Shown here in pieces: positions 13,661-19,948 of a DNA stretch of 21,491 nucleotides. The notes beneath the pieces are model-generated. The model did not search any database and was not told the origin of the DNA. It was given only the letters and a program-made list of their open reading frames with translations. Each line of letters opens with the position of its first letter. Positions within the stretch are counted from its first letter, which is position 1. The stretch lies in the IMG/VR virus record IMGVR_UViG_3300013092_000110, positions 1 to 21,491 of that record; one strand, written 5' to 3'. The position numbers and the translations under genes are program-made. This stretch comes from a virus.

Positions 13661-13762
13661 TCACCTCCCTCCTTCTTTAATGAATTTGCTCACAATCACT
13701 GCGATCCCGAAGATCAGGAACGCAATCGAAAACCACATGCACACATCAAGAAATATCGCCAT
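13661..13762 (-). CDS. Tiny membrane protein, 33 aa
   Basis: ATG 13762 overlaps the end of the 133-residue gene by 17 bases in another frame, and TGA ends at 13661. MAIFLDVCMWFSIAFLIFGI and AVIVSKFIKEGGR give one membrane span with a basic C-terminal end. The last codons (GAA GGA GGG AGG TGA) encode the GGAGG of the next gene, so the C-terminal GGR is a by-product of that site. It is the third tiny one-span protein near the terminase. Confidence 0.65.
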   Translation of the reverse strand: MAIFLDVCMWFSIAFLIFGIAVIVSKFIKEGGR

Positions 13763-14147
13763 TTTCTTTGCCCCTTTCTCTGACAAGTCTTATCGTACGC
13801 GTTCTCCTGCACGGGCGTACCGTTTTCTTTAACAGTCTCTCTTCTTTCAAAATTGCTTCTGGTACACACATTTTCTTTTCCATGTTGTGCAGTACCGAGT
13901 CTGGGATCTCCTGTGCCACAAAATCGTAGTTCAATGCCGCACCTTCAACACGAAATTCTCTAGGCTTGATCGCTTGAACAACAGTTCTATCTTCCCCCGG
14001 CTTTGCAACGTCGTATGAGCCCAAAATTTCCTGCCTGAAATGATCCCGCATTCTCTCTCTATGCTGCGCCTCATACTCTTTGGAGATAACCTTAATGAAA
14101 GTCTGATTCCCCCAGGCTGGGAATGAAATCTCCTTTTCATTGCTCAT
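13746..14147 (-). CDS. Hypothetical protein, 133 aa
   Basis: ATG 14147 overlaps the TGA of the upstream 42-residue gene (ATGA). The product begins MSNEKEISFPAWGNQTFIKV and has a helical section (EYEAQHRERMRDHFRQEILG), a strand section (REFRVEGAALNYDFVAQEI), and a strongly basic end (KKTVRPCRRTRTIRLVRERG). The basic tail suggests nucleic acid or acidic-partner binding. No conserved domain is recognised. It sits in the small-gene cluster between the putative small and large terminase subunits. Confidence 0.7.
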   Translation of the reverse strand: MSNEKEISFPAWGNQTFIKVISKEYEAQHRERMRDHFRQEILGSYDVAKPGEDRTVVQAIKPREFRVEGAALNYDFVAQEIPDSVLHNMEKKMCVPEAILKEERLLKKTVRPCRRTRTIRLVRERGKENGDIS

Positions 14148-14272
14148 GACGCTTTCGCCTCTGCCAGATTTCTTTCAATCTGCTTCTTGAACTCAGGGGA
14201 GAGATTCTGTCTGGAGAGTAATTTTGTCCACTTGCTGATCCTGGCTTCTTTTGCCTCAGCCTTGGTTTGCAT
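14144..14272 (-). CDS. Small charged helical protein, 42 aa
   Basis: ATG 14272 lies 1 base after the stop of the zinc-ribbon gene, and the TGA overlaps the next ATG. It begins MQTKAEAKEARISKWTKLLS and continues RQNLSPEFKKQIERNLAEAK: two amphipathic helices split by a Ser-Pro. The upstream AAGGTGAATTGAT acts as ribosome site. This short frame is preferred over the longer overlapping frame 14137-14406, because its junctions fit both neighbours. Function unknown. Confidence 0.65.
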   Translation of the reverse strand: MQTKAEAKEARISKWTKLLSRQNLSPEFKKQIERNLAEAKAS

Positions 14273-14273
14273 A

Positions 14274-14537
14274 TCAATTCACCTTTCTCAGTAAACTGCT
14301 GGATGCTTCGATGATGCGCTTCTCTTCTTTCTTTGGAGCAAGTACCGACCAGCCCAGATCCGCCTTCATGATTACCGGCACATGGAGTGCTCCACATTTC
14401 CTGCACACCCTCTCGTCGATTGAATACGTCGGCACCAATGTCAACTGCGTTATAAACTCATTGGTGATACTCACTGACTGTGGCTGATGCAGACTCATGT
14501 CTGCTGAGCATTGCAGGCATTTGAACACGTCTCTCAC
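14274..14537 (-). CDS. Zinc-ribbon-like protein, 87 aa
   Basis: GTG 14537 overlaps the stop of the upstream gene (GTGA) and has GGAGGAGAAAGTATC as ribosome site. Two CxxC pairs are visible, CLQC (Cys8, Cys11) and CRKC (Cys45, Cys48), which could form a rubredoxin-like zinc ribbon. Between them is a strand section (SVSITNEFITQLTLVPTYSI). The C-terminal tail is helical and basic (APKKEEKRIIEASSSLLRKV). Zinc ribbons of this type are common in small phage proteins and often bind nucleic acid or mediate dimer contacts. It is next to the putative small terminase. Confidence 0.75.
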   Translation of the reverse strand: MRDVFKCLQCSADMSLHQPQSVSITNEFITQLTLVPTYSIDERVCRKCGALHVPVIMKADLGWSVLAPKKEEKRIIEASSSLLRKVN

Positions 14538-15220
14538 GATACTTTCTCCTCCGGTTGATGCCGCGTGGCTATAGCTTCCAACTCGGCCAATTCACTATCT
14601 GAAAGTAAACTCATAGGGTCTTGAGCAATGGTCTGAGTATTCGGGTTATTCACTCTAGCCCGCAATGCATCCATTGAAATAATCAGCCCCCACTGGGTAA
14701 GCTGTGAGGCCATGTCCATTACCACGCGCCACGACAATCCAAGATTCCCCGCACGCTTTGCGACCGCGATGTGATACTCGGCCTGGGAGAAGAACCAGCC
14801 CACGAATTTCTCTGGATTGAACTCAGCTACGATCTTTGCGATCTCGCCCAGAATCTTCTGTTTGTCTTTGAAGATCATGACCGATGAGACGCCGAACAAA
14901 TCGGCAATCTCAATGTCACGCATTCCTTGGTGGAGTAATTCTGCAACGCAGCCTAATCTTTGTGTGCGAGTCAGGAGTTTTGCATCGACAGCACCTGATT
15001 TGATGTCCCGCAAAAGCGCCAGTGCATTTTTGGATACTTTCATCGGCTTTTCTTCGACTTCACCGACAGAAACGCCTGATTTCCGCTTCATCAGCTTCAA
15101 TCCCGAGACGTATTTCTTGCGGCTTTCTTCCGAGAACGTCCTGCCGTTCTTATCGCCAGTAGTCCCCAGTCTTTCAAAGTGGCTTTGTGGGCCATCCTCA
15201 TCAAACTTTTCGTCGTCCAT
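14534..15220 (-). CDS. HTH DNA-binding protein, putative terminase small subunit, 228 aa
   Basis: A recognisable helix-turn-helix lies at about residues 80-115: LTRTQRLGCVAELLHQGMRD, then IEIADLFGVSSVMIFKDKQK. Before it is a charged, probably flexible N terminus; after it a long helical section (KIVAEFNPEKFVGWFFSQAE) and an acidic tail (SDSELAELEAIATRHQPEEK). An HTH plus helical oligomerisation region fits small terminases, which recognise pac or cos and hand DNA to the large subunit. It is the first gene after the promoter. Against the call, about nine small genes separate it from the large terminase. A transcription regulator is the alternative. ATG 15220 follows GGGAAATGGGGCA. Confidence 0.6.
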   Translation of the reverse strand: MDDEKFDEDGPQSHFERLGTTGDKNGRTFSEESRKKYVSGLKLMKRKSGVSVGEVEEKPMKVSKNALALLRDIKSGAVDAKLLTRTQRLGCVAELLHQGMRDIEIADLFGVSSVMIFKDKQKILGEIAKIVAEFNPEKFVGWFFSQAEYHIAVAKRAGNLGLSWRVVMDMASQLTQWGLIISMDALRARVNNPNTQTIAQDPMSLLSDSELAELEAIATRHQPEEKVS

Positions 15221-15256
15221 TGCCCCATTTCCCTGTATATGTTAACCAACTTCCAA

Positions 15257-15286
15257 ATTATCATCTTTTTACTACTCTAATTACAA
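15257..15286 (-). promoter_or_regulatory. Putative sigma70-like promoter of the packaging/structural operon
   Basis: On the minus strand a -35-like TTGTAA (15286-15281) and a -10-like GATAAT (15262-15257) are 18 bases apart, in the only long AT-rich gap of the window. The start would be near 15250, about 30 bases before ATG 15220. The -35 box touches the U run of the upstream terminator, so end and restart of transcription are stacked. It is a motif match only. A phage-specific regulator may also bind here. Confidence 0.5.
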
Positions 15287-15326
15287 CAAAAAAGGACCAT
15301 AAACCTTTCGGCCATGATCCTTTTAA
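15285..15326 (-). terminator. Intrinsic terminator of the right-hand operon
   Basis: On the minus strand a stem AAAAGGATCAT (15324-15314) pairs with ATGGTCCTTTT (15300-15290) with one G-T wobble, around a 13-base loop (GGCCGAAAGGTTT). It is followed by a run of six T (15293-15288), part of which also belongs to the stem. It lies 22 bases after the stop of the 69-residue basic gene. The near-symmetrical A and T flanks could also allow some termination in the other direction. Confidence 0.82.
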
Positions 15327-15347
15327 GCCCTCGTATTGACGGGATTG

Positions 15348-15557
15348 TTACCGAACTTTCCGTACAGTTTTGGTGCGCTTCACCGGACGAACGGTTTTCT
15401 GTCGAGCCGCCCTATTCTTCGCAGCCCTTGCGTTCTGCATCCTGACATTCTTCTGCGCAGACTTGCTCAATCTGAGCTTCGAAGTCGGCACGAACGTGTA
15501 ACCTTTCGGCGTGCCTCGTGCTCCACGTGCCCCCGCATTTGCTCCGCCTCCGCTCAT
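15348..15557 (-). CDS. Very basic small protein, 69 aa
   Basis: ATG 15557 overlaps the aminotransferase TGA (ATGA) and has AGGAGGTGAGATT as ribosome site, so it is co-translated. The sequence is Gly/Ala-rich at the start (MSGGGANAGARGARGTPKGY) and Lys/Arg-rich after residue 27 (RLSKSAQKNVRMQNARAAKN, TVRPVKRTKTVRKVR). About a third of all residues are Lys or Arg and there are no acidic residues. A DNA- or RNA-binding or DNA-condensing role is likely from charge alone. It is the last gene before the terminator. No family is recognised. Confidence 0.75.
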   Translation of the reverse strand: MSGGGANAGARGARGTPKGYTFVPTSKLRLSKSAQKNVRMQNARAAKNRAARQKTVRPVKRTKTVRKVR

Positions 15558-16756
15558 AATCTCACCTCCTTTACAGTAGACTCGAAGACCTCTGCAATCT
15601 TCTGTACATCTTTGTCAGAAAGATTCAGCGGAGGAAAGAAGTAGACTACGTTACCGCCTGTTCCCAGCAGCAATAACCCTTTGGCGAAGCATTTTTGCAT
15701 TACACGCAACACAAGCGTGTGCAGCCCAGAACCTTCGGCCTTCACATTCAATTCAACCCCAAGCATGTGCCCGTCTCCACGCACATCCTTAATCACATTA
15801 TGGTGTGCACGCCAAATCCCAACCAATGCCCTTTTCAGAGCGCGAGCACTCGCAGCAAAGAGCTTTTGAAAACTTTCGCGTTGCAAGATCTCAATGGTCT
15901 TCAACGCGGCTGCACAACTCACGGGGTTTCCCCCAAATGTCGAAGAGTGCACTCCAGAATTCCAATTGGCGACCGCTTCATTATAAATCACAGCGCTCAG
16001 CGGCAACCCATTAGCAATCCCCTTGGCTACACAAATCATATCTGGCTCAATCCCGTAGCGCTCAACCGCGAACATGGGGCCGCTTCTACAGAAGCCGGTC
16101 TGCACTTCATCCACGACCAACAAGATTCCATAAAACGTACACAACTCACGTAACAACTTCATAAACTTGGAAGTCGCCTTAAGCACACCCCCGCTCCCGA
16201 GGATCGGCTCTACAAAGATTGCGGCAACCTCCCAAGGGTCCACCAAATGTCGGAACAAAGATCCTTCCAAATACATTTCGTCATTGTATGGAATACGAAA
16301 TGCATTCGAGTCGAAACCCGTGTTGTAAAACGTGTAGCTACTCTGCAGTGTCAAAGCGCCCAAACTGTAACCGTGAAATCCACCGATACAACATACAAAT
16401 TTCCTGCGCCCCGTAGAAAGGGTCGCCATCTTCATAGCAGACTCTATGGCCTCGGCACCCGAACACGCAAAGAAAACCTCCTTACGGGACTTCCCAGGCG
16501 CAATCGCAGCAAGCTTCTCCGCAAGTTCAACAGGTGTCTCAGACAGAAACTCCCCTGCAGGCATCGCGGGCAAGCGTTTCATTTGAGTGATTGCGGCGTC
16601 TACAATCTCGGAGTGCGCATGCCCCAAAGGCACAGTCATCATCCCACTGGTCGCATCCAAGTAAGTGTTCCCACGCGTGTCTGTCACGTAAGCACCATAC
16701 GCACACGCCACAATCAAATCAGGAAACAGATGATAAGACAACCTACTGTTGTGCAT
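15554..16756 (-). CDS. Class III PLP-dependent aminotransferase, 400 aa
   Basis: Class III (omega) aminotransferases move an amino group between a terminal amine or amino acid and a keto acid with PLP. The full fold is present: GHAHSEIVDAA near 45-55, ACSGAEAIESAMK at 97-109 (phosphate site), GFHGYSLGALT at 126-136 (Tyr stacks on PLP), VVDEVQTGF at 214-222 with Asp216 on the pyridine nitrogen, ICVAKGIANGLPLSA with catalytic Lys245, and STFGGNP at 272-278. It is most like 4-aminobutyrate / acetylornithine-type enzymes; glutamate-semialdehyde aminomutase seems less likely because DEVQTGF replaces DEVMTGF. Substrate not predictable. ATG 16756 lies inside the end of the ParB-DUF4417 gene (14-base overlap). 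It is intact, so probably used: base modification, polyamine metabolism or host metabolism. Confidence 0.95.
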   Translation of the reverse strand: MHNSRLSYHLFPDLIVACAYGAYVTDTRGNTYLDATSGMMTVPLGHAHSEIVDAAITQMKRLPAMPAGEFLSETPVELAEKLAAIAPGKSRKEVFFACSGAEAIESAMKMATLSTGRRKFVCCIGGFHGYSLGALTLQSSYTFYNTGFDSNAFRIPYNDEMYLEGSLFRHLVDPWEVAAIFVEPILGSGGVLKATSKFMKLLRELCTFYGILLVVDEVQTGFCRSGPMFAVERYGIEPDMICVAKGIANGLPLSAVIYNEAVANWNSGVHSSTFGGNPVSCAAALKTIEILQRESFQKLFAASARALKRALVGIWRAHHNVIKDVRGDGHMLGVELNVKAEGSGLHTLVLRVMQKCFAKGLLLLGTGGNVVYFFPPLNLSDKDVQKIAEVFESTVKEVRL

Positions 16757-18041
16757 CTTTTTTAGACTTCTTCCTAACGATACCGTCTTTTGCTTTCTTA
16801 GGAGCCTTCACCATCGCATTCTTCTTGCGCATACTGATAATACTTGGAAGCCATTGATACACCGGCCCGTGCGGGATCCCCGCAATGATTTCTTCCTTAT
16901 GCTGCTCCCCACTGTACATGAGCACAACTTCTGGCTTCACAACCCTCACCATCTGAGCAAAGCCTTTGAAGAAGTACTCGGTTGAAATGCCCCCCGCGTC
17001 GTGCCTGGGGGAAAACGCCTGACATTGCATGCTTACCACAGGCGCATGCTGTGGGATTCCCAAAAAACTAAACTCAAAGCTCGCGTCGTCGGTCCAATTC
17101 ATATCAGGGATGATCTTGATACCAGCTTCCTGCCAGTAACGCGCAACCCAACGGGATCTATAGATCTCATACATCTGCAACACACGGGGTGCATCCAACC
17201 ACATCGAGAAGTTCGGGGATATAATCGACCCCCAACCTTGCTCTAGCAACATTTGCGTGGTTCCCGCCACATCGCTCCAAACACCTGCAAAGCGATCATC
17301 CCAAGAGTAATATCCGAGCACGGCACCCTGAACGATTTCAATCTGCCTCTGCGGCGGGAGCCATGCAGTCAGAAACAAAGTCTTCTCGGGCGTGAACTCA
17401 GGCTGTCTCCAGTAAACTTCCGTAGGCACCTGATCGGAAAGCATATCCAATCTCAAATCAGGAATGCCCCACTTATTTGAGGACGGCAGAATAACTTCAT
17501 CATTATTCACCAATGCCACAACAGATGTTGCTTCCTGTGCAACGTCCCTCTCACGGTCAGTCGGTTCCGATGACTCGGGAATATCCGGCATGATGTTCTC
17601 TTTGGGAAACATCTTGTCGAGATCCAACGTGAAATCGGGAATCTCAATCATGCTGGCAAAGTTCGGGAGATCGAGATCGGCGGCAAAGTTCCTCAGACCA
17701 TCTTCGGTGATCCTCCCGTACCTGCTCGATATCAACAGGATTTTCTGCTTTGCTTCCTTCATGTCTTTCGCTTCCACCCAAACCACCGGCAGAGGCGGAA
17801 TCTTCCAACCCTCTTTTGCCATCTGCTTCAAGACTGAATCGCGCTGATGACCATCGAGGATGTACGTGATCTTCTTGAATTTCCACGCCAAGAACGGAAA
17901 CGAAACGCCATGCTGAATCAGAGATGCACGAATCTTGTCTGCATCTTTTTGAGACAAAGATTTCAAATCGCCCTGCAACGGAACCAAGGATTCAATCGCC
18001 ACTGTATCAGCAGCCTTACACGTAACTTTCAGTTCAGACAT
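16743..18041 (-). CDS. ParB-type nuclease domain fused to a DUF4417-like domain, 432 aa
   Basis: Residues about 10-125 form a ParB/Srx-like domain: VAIESLVPLQGDLKSLSQKD, then ITYILDGHQRDSVLKQM (Asp63-Gly-His-Gln-Arg67 matches the DGHxR core) and AKQKILLISSRYGRI. Residues about 185-400 match the DUF4417 pattern: WGIPDL at 191, GYYSWDDRFAGVWSDVAGT, WGSIISPNFSMWLDAP, YRSRWVARYWQEAGIKIIPD, FEFSFLGIP and a final FFKGFAQMVRVVKPEVVLMY. The C terminus is Lys-rich. ATG 18041 overlaps the upstream stop; a TTG at 18083 would add 14 residues. ParB-type domains can bind or cut DNA or use CTP; many phage copies are orphan. DUF4417 has no settled function. The aminotransferase gene starts inside the end of this gene, so the two are translationally tied. 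Confidence 0.85.
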   Translation of the reverse strand: MSELKVTCKAADTVAIESLVPLQGDLKSLSQKDADKIRASLIQHGVSFPFLAWKFKKITYILDGHQRDSVLKQMAKEGWKIPPLPVVWVEAKDMKEAKQKILLISSRYGRITEDGLRNFAADLDLPNFASMIEIPDFTLDLDKMFPKENIMPDIPESSEPTDRERDVAQEATSVVALVNNDEVILPSSNKWGIPDLRLDMLSDQVPTEVYWRQPEFTPEKTLFLTAWLPPQRQIEIVQGAVLGYYSWDDRFAGVWSDVAGTTQMLLEQGWGSIISPNFSMWLDAPRVLQMYEIYRSRWVARYWQEAGIKIIPDMNWTDDASFEFSFLGIPQHAPVVSMQCQAFSPRHDAGGISTEYFFKGFAQMVRVVKPEVVLMYSGEQHKEEIIAGIPHGPVYQWLPSIISMRKKNAMVKAPKKAKDGIVRKKSKKDAQQ

Positions 18042-18306
18042 CTTTGTATGGACACGTCGCGTCTTTGCAACGGCCTCCTTCAAGATGAGTGTGAATGAAT
18101 TTGTCGGGAGCGCACCTAACCACCACTTTGCAATATCTTATAAGAGCCGCTCTGTGACTGCGTTGCATCGCTCCTCCGCAAAAAGACACGAAACGCCGAT
18201 TGAGTGCCGACAGGTAACGAACGATCCCATCGGCACCCTTTCTACGAAAAATCCGCGCTACAAACTGTATCTCATCATATAAACCCCATCGATCAGAAGT
18301 TGACAT
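18034..18306 (-). CDS. Hypothetical basic protein, 90 aa
   Basis: ATG 18306 (MSTSDRWGLYDEIQFVARIF) has GAGG six bases upstream. An in-frame ATG at 18384 would add 26 residues and overlap the previous gene by 16 bases, so the start is not certain. The product is Arg/Lys-rich in the middle (RRKGADGIVRYLSALNRRFV, AMQRSHRAALIRYCKVVVRC) and ends with RCKDATCPYKDV. The two closing Cys could bind metal or form a disulphide. No family is recognised. Confidence 0.6.
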   Translation of the reverse strand: MSTSDRWGLYDEIQFVARIFRRKGADGIVRYLSALNRRFVSFCGGAMQRSHRAALIRYCKVVVRCAPDKFIHTHLEGGRCKDATCPYKDV

Positions 18307-18368
18307 CGACAACCTCAACAAGTACCAGTCTTTACGTGTCAAACAGTGAAAGCAAGAACTATTTTGCC

Positions 18369-18635
18369 CTATTCCCCATTCCAAACTCCCGCATCAAGCA
18401 ATCGCTCAATAAGCTTGACCGCATCAACACCCCAGAACTTGAACAGAGTATCCCGCGTGCTCACGCCTGGATCCGGCTTCACAACCTCTTCGTCGAATTT
18501 GATAACGTCGAAACCTATCGCCAATCCCTTAATGGATCTCACGTCGAAGAACTCAGCCAGATCCCTCTCGAAGTGCGCATTGAATGCCCCATGCGTTTCA
18601 TGAAAGCATTTTTTCAACTCTCGAATGGAAGACAT
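18369..18635 (-). CDS. Hypothetical acidic protein, 88 aa
   Basis: ATG 18635 overlaps the upstream TGA by one base (TGATG); the longer frame to 18791 is the shadow of the neighbour and is not used. The product begins MSSIRELKKCFHETHGAFNA and continues HFERDLAEFFDVRSIKGLAI, VVKPDPGVSTRDTLFKFWGV and DAVKLIERLLDAGVWNGE. It is a soluble alpha/beta protein by composition. The C-terminal WGVDAVKLIERLLDAG has the look of a helix for dimer contacts. I do not recognise it. Confidence 0.68.
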   Translation of the reverse strand: MSSIRELKKCFHETHGAFNAHFERDLAEFFDVRSIKGLAIGFDVIKFDEEVVKPDPGVSTRDTLFKFWGVDAVKLIERLLDAGVWNGE

Positions 18636-18907
18636 CACTTGCCCCCTTTGCCTACAAGCGCCAACGTGGATTTCGCACGGCGTGAGCGTTTGAGCTTCAC
18701 GTGCTCGACAACCGCAAAGTCTTTCTGTACTGCAGAGCCTCCAAATTGCAACGCCACAGATAGCAACTGAGGACTTGCGCAGTAAGGACAAATCTCAGTT
18801 TGACTAAAACTGTAAATCGTTTCGCAATTCAAGCACAACACAGCTTCTCCCAACGGGATCCCCTGTACTACACGCTTGAGAGGTTCACCCAACCATAATA
18901 TTGGCAT
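18635..18907 (-). CDS. Small zinc-ribbon protein, 90 aa
   Basis: ATG 18907 (MPILWLGEPLKRVVQGIPLG) has AAGAAAGGA seven bases upstream; a TTG two codons earlier is less likely. A zinc ribbon is evident: AVLCLNCETIYSFSQTEICP with CLNC and CPYC pairs about 15 residues apart. The C-terminal part is basic (KLKRSRRAKSTLALVGKGGK). The last codons GGC AAG TGA overlap the next start. It likely binds nucleic acid or protein. Nearest upstream is a 103-base gap without a convincing gene. Confidence 0.75.
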   Translation of the reverse strand: MPILWLGEPLKRVVQGIPLGEAVLCLNCETIYSFSQTEICPYCASPQLLSVALQFGGSAVQKDFAVVEHVKLKRSRRAKSTLALVGKGGK

Positions 18908-19016
18908 ATTCAATCCTTTCTTTTAGGATGGACCCTGCAGAGGCTCGGGTGTGTACGCACCCAACATCTGGCGATGCGCCCCTGCAGAGATAAATTGCTT
19001 CTACACAACTTTCAAA

Positions 19017-19112
19017 TTACGTTTTTCCAATTCGGGGATTGTACGGATTTTCTTGCTCGTCGGTGGCGACGACTGGAATGTCCACGTCAAATTCAACATG
19101 TACTCGTTTCAT
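19017..19112 (-). CDS. Short peptide gene, 31 aa
   Basis: ATG 19112 overlaps the TGA of the upstream gene (ATGA), the usual junction here, with GGGGA upstream. It encodes MKRVHVEFDVDIPVVATDEQ then ENPYNPRIGKT. The strand-forming start (VHVEFDVDIPVV) and the coupled start favour a real small gene, but with only 31 codons it could be a remnant of a longer paralogue. The next frame continues as ELEKRNLKVV to a stop at the same distance, so a past frameshift near 19025 cannot be excluded. Confidence 0.5.
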   Translation of the reverse strand: MKRVHVEFDVDIPVVATDEQENPYNPRIGKT

Positions 19113-19444
19113 TTCCCCACCTTCCTTGCTCGTTCGAGCCAGTCGCTAGCTTCCCCCAAACCATATATCTGATTAAAAAATCTGCATCGTTCCTCGTCGA
19201 GGATAATAGATGGTATTGCTTTCTTCACCAACTCCTTTAATTGTACATACTCGGGCTCTCCATCTTTAACAGCCTGCTTGTATCCTGCGTAGTACCCATG
19301 CTTAAAATCATCACTCAATCGAGTGTCGTCGGATACAGACCAAACTATAGTTCCGCACGAATCATGATGTTCCTGAAATGTAACTTGGTGGCCGTCAACC
19401 TCATGTTTGCAGTTTGGACACCACCAAATATTTCCATTACTCAT
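19109..19444 (-). CDS. Small Zn-binding accessory protein, paralogue family, 111 aa
   Basis: ATG 19444 overlaps the upstream TGA and has GTGGAGAA as site. The N terminus NIWWCPNCKHEVDGHQV holds a CxxC pair; His and Cys near 25-30 (HHDSC) could complete a zinc site. The middle is DDFKHGYYAGYKQAVKDGEP. The C terminus ends ASDWLERARKVGK, the same closing helix (W-x-E-R-A-R/K-K) as in the 19441, 19945 and partial 21409 genes. Function unknown. Confidence 0.72.
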   Translation of the reverse strand: MSNGNIWWCPNCKHEVDGHQVTFQEHHDSCGTIVWSVSDDTRLSDDFKHGYYAGYKQAVKDGEPEYVQLKELVKKAIPSIILDEERCRFFNQIYGLGEASDWLERARKVGK

Positions 19445-19731
19445 TTCTCCACCATCTTTCTTGCGCGTTCACACCATATAGGGTTATCCAACGAATCAAC
19501 TATACTTAAAGCATCTAACACCAGCTCCCGCAGGGTGGCGTTCTCGATTTTCAACAGTTCAACGGTCTGTGCGTAACTACCACGCTGGTCAATCTCGTCC
19601 TTGAGCTTGGCGTTCTCGGCTTCGAGTTCTGGGTATAAACATTCCAAACATTTGTCATCTTCGCTACAGTTGTCCTTATCACAAACAAAGTACCCACCAC
19701 ATTTTGGACAGTCATGGCAATGATCACTCAT
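19441..19731 (-). CDS. Cys-rich plus coiled-coil accessory protein, paralogue family, 96 aa
   Basis: Residues 5-33 are Cys-rich (HCHDCPKCGGYFVCDKDNCS, then CLEC), suggesting one or two zinc sites. A coiled coil follows (LEAENAKLKDEIDQRG), then a Leu-rich helix (LLKIENATLRELVLDALSIV) and the closing NPIWCERARKMVEK. ATG 19731 has GGAGGCAGGG as site. It shares the coiled-coil block at DNA level with the gene at 20457 (a 28-base identical stretch). Probably a small oligomeric adaptor; function unknown. Confidence 0.75.
   Translation of the reverse strand: MSDHCHDCPKCGGYFVCDKDNCSEDDKCLECLYPELEAENAKLKDEIDQRGSYAQTVELLKIENATLRELVLDALSIVDSLDNPIWCERARKMVEK
19601..19628 (-). repeat. 28-bp repeat, copy 1 (coiled-coil LEAENAKLK coding block)
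   Basis: This 28-base stretch is identical to 20776-20803. Both encode the coiled-coil core LEAENAKLK in the same frame, in two different genes. The identity at wobble positions points to recent duplication or gene conversion, not only protein-level constraint. A diverged third copy lies near 20283-20312. Confidence 0.85.
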
Positions 19732-19741
19732 CCCTGCCTCC

Positions 19742-19948
19742 TTATAATTTCAGCCACCAACATATTGTTTGCTTGTCATAATCAGTTTTTATCGCACCTA
19801 CCCAGTCGTACTTATTTGTTTCAGCGCCATCTTCGTAGACTTTACCATTGAGCACCCAAATACTGATCCACTTTGACGGGCGCTTGAACACGGAAAACGG
19901 TGCCGCTATAACTGCAAATAGAGATCCGAAAAATGTTCTACGTTTCAT
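19742..19948 (-). CDS. Exported or membrane-anchored small protein, Tat-like signal, 68 aa
   Basis: ATG 19948 overlaps the upstream TGA (ATGA). The N terminus MKRRTFFGSLFAVIAAPFSV has a twin-arginine-like RRTFF motif and a short hydrophobic core, close to the Tat consensus (R-R-x-F). It could be a Tat signal or a plain membrane anchor; no clear cleavage site is seen. The mature part is Trp-rich (KWISIWVLNGKVYEDG, TICWWLKL) and looks like a small beta domain (strand, turn, strand). It interrupts a row of cytoplasmic paralogues. Confidence 0.72.
   Translation of the reverse strand: MKRRTFFGSLFAVIAAPFSVFKRPSKWISIWVLNGKVYEDGAETNKYDWVGAIKTDYDKQTICWWLKL

Noticed and set aside
14137-14406. Minus-strand frame of 89 codons.
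   Set aside because: It overlaps the zinc-ribbon gene and the 42-aa gene; those have fitting ribosome sites and junctions.
16247-16765. Plus-strand frame of 172 codons.
   Set aside because: Antisense to the intact aminotransferase, whose motifs are complete.
18307-18384. Longer start (ATG 18384) for the 90-aa gene.
   Set aside because: Possible, but ATG 18306 has a better spaced GAGG. The extension is a weak protein pattern, so I did not include it.
18914-19016. Gap of 103 bases with a GGGTG-loop-CACCC hairpin (about 7 bp) and two direct ccctgcagag copies.
   Set aside because: The stem is short, no T run follows, and the repeat is only 10 bases; not enough for a terminator or an attachment site.
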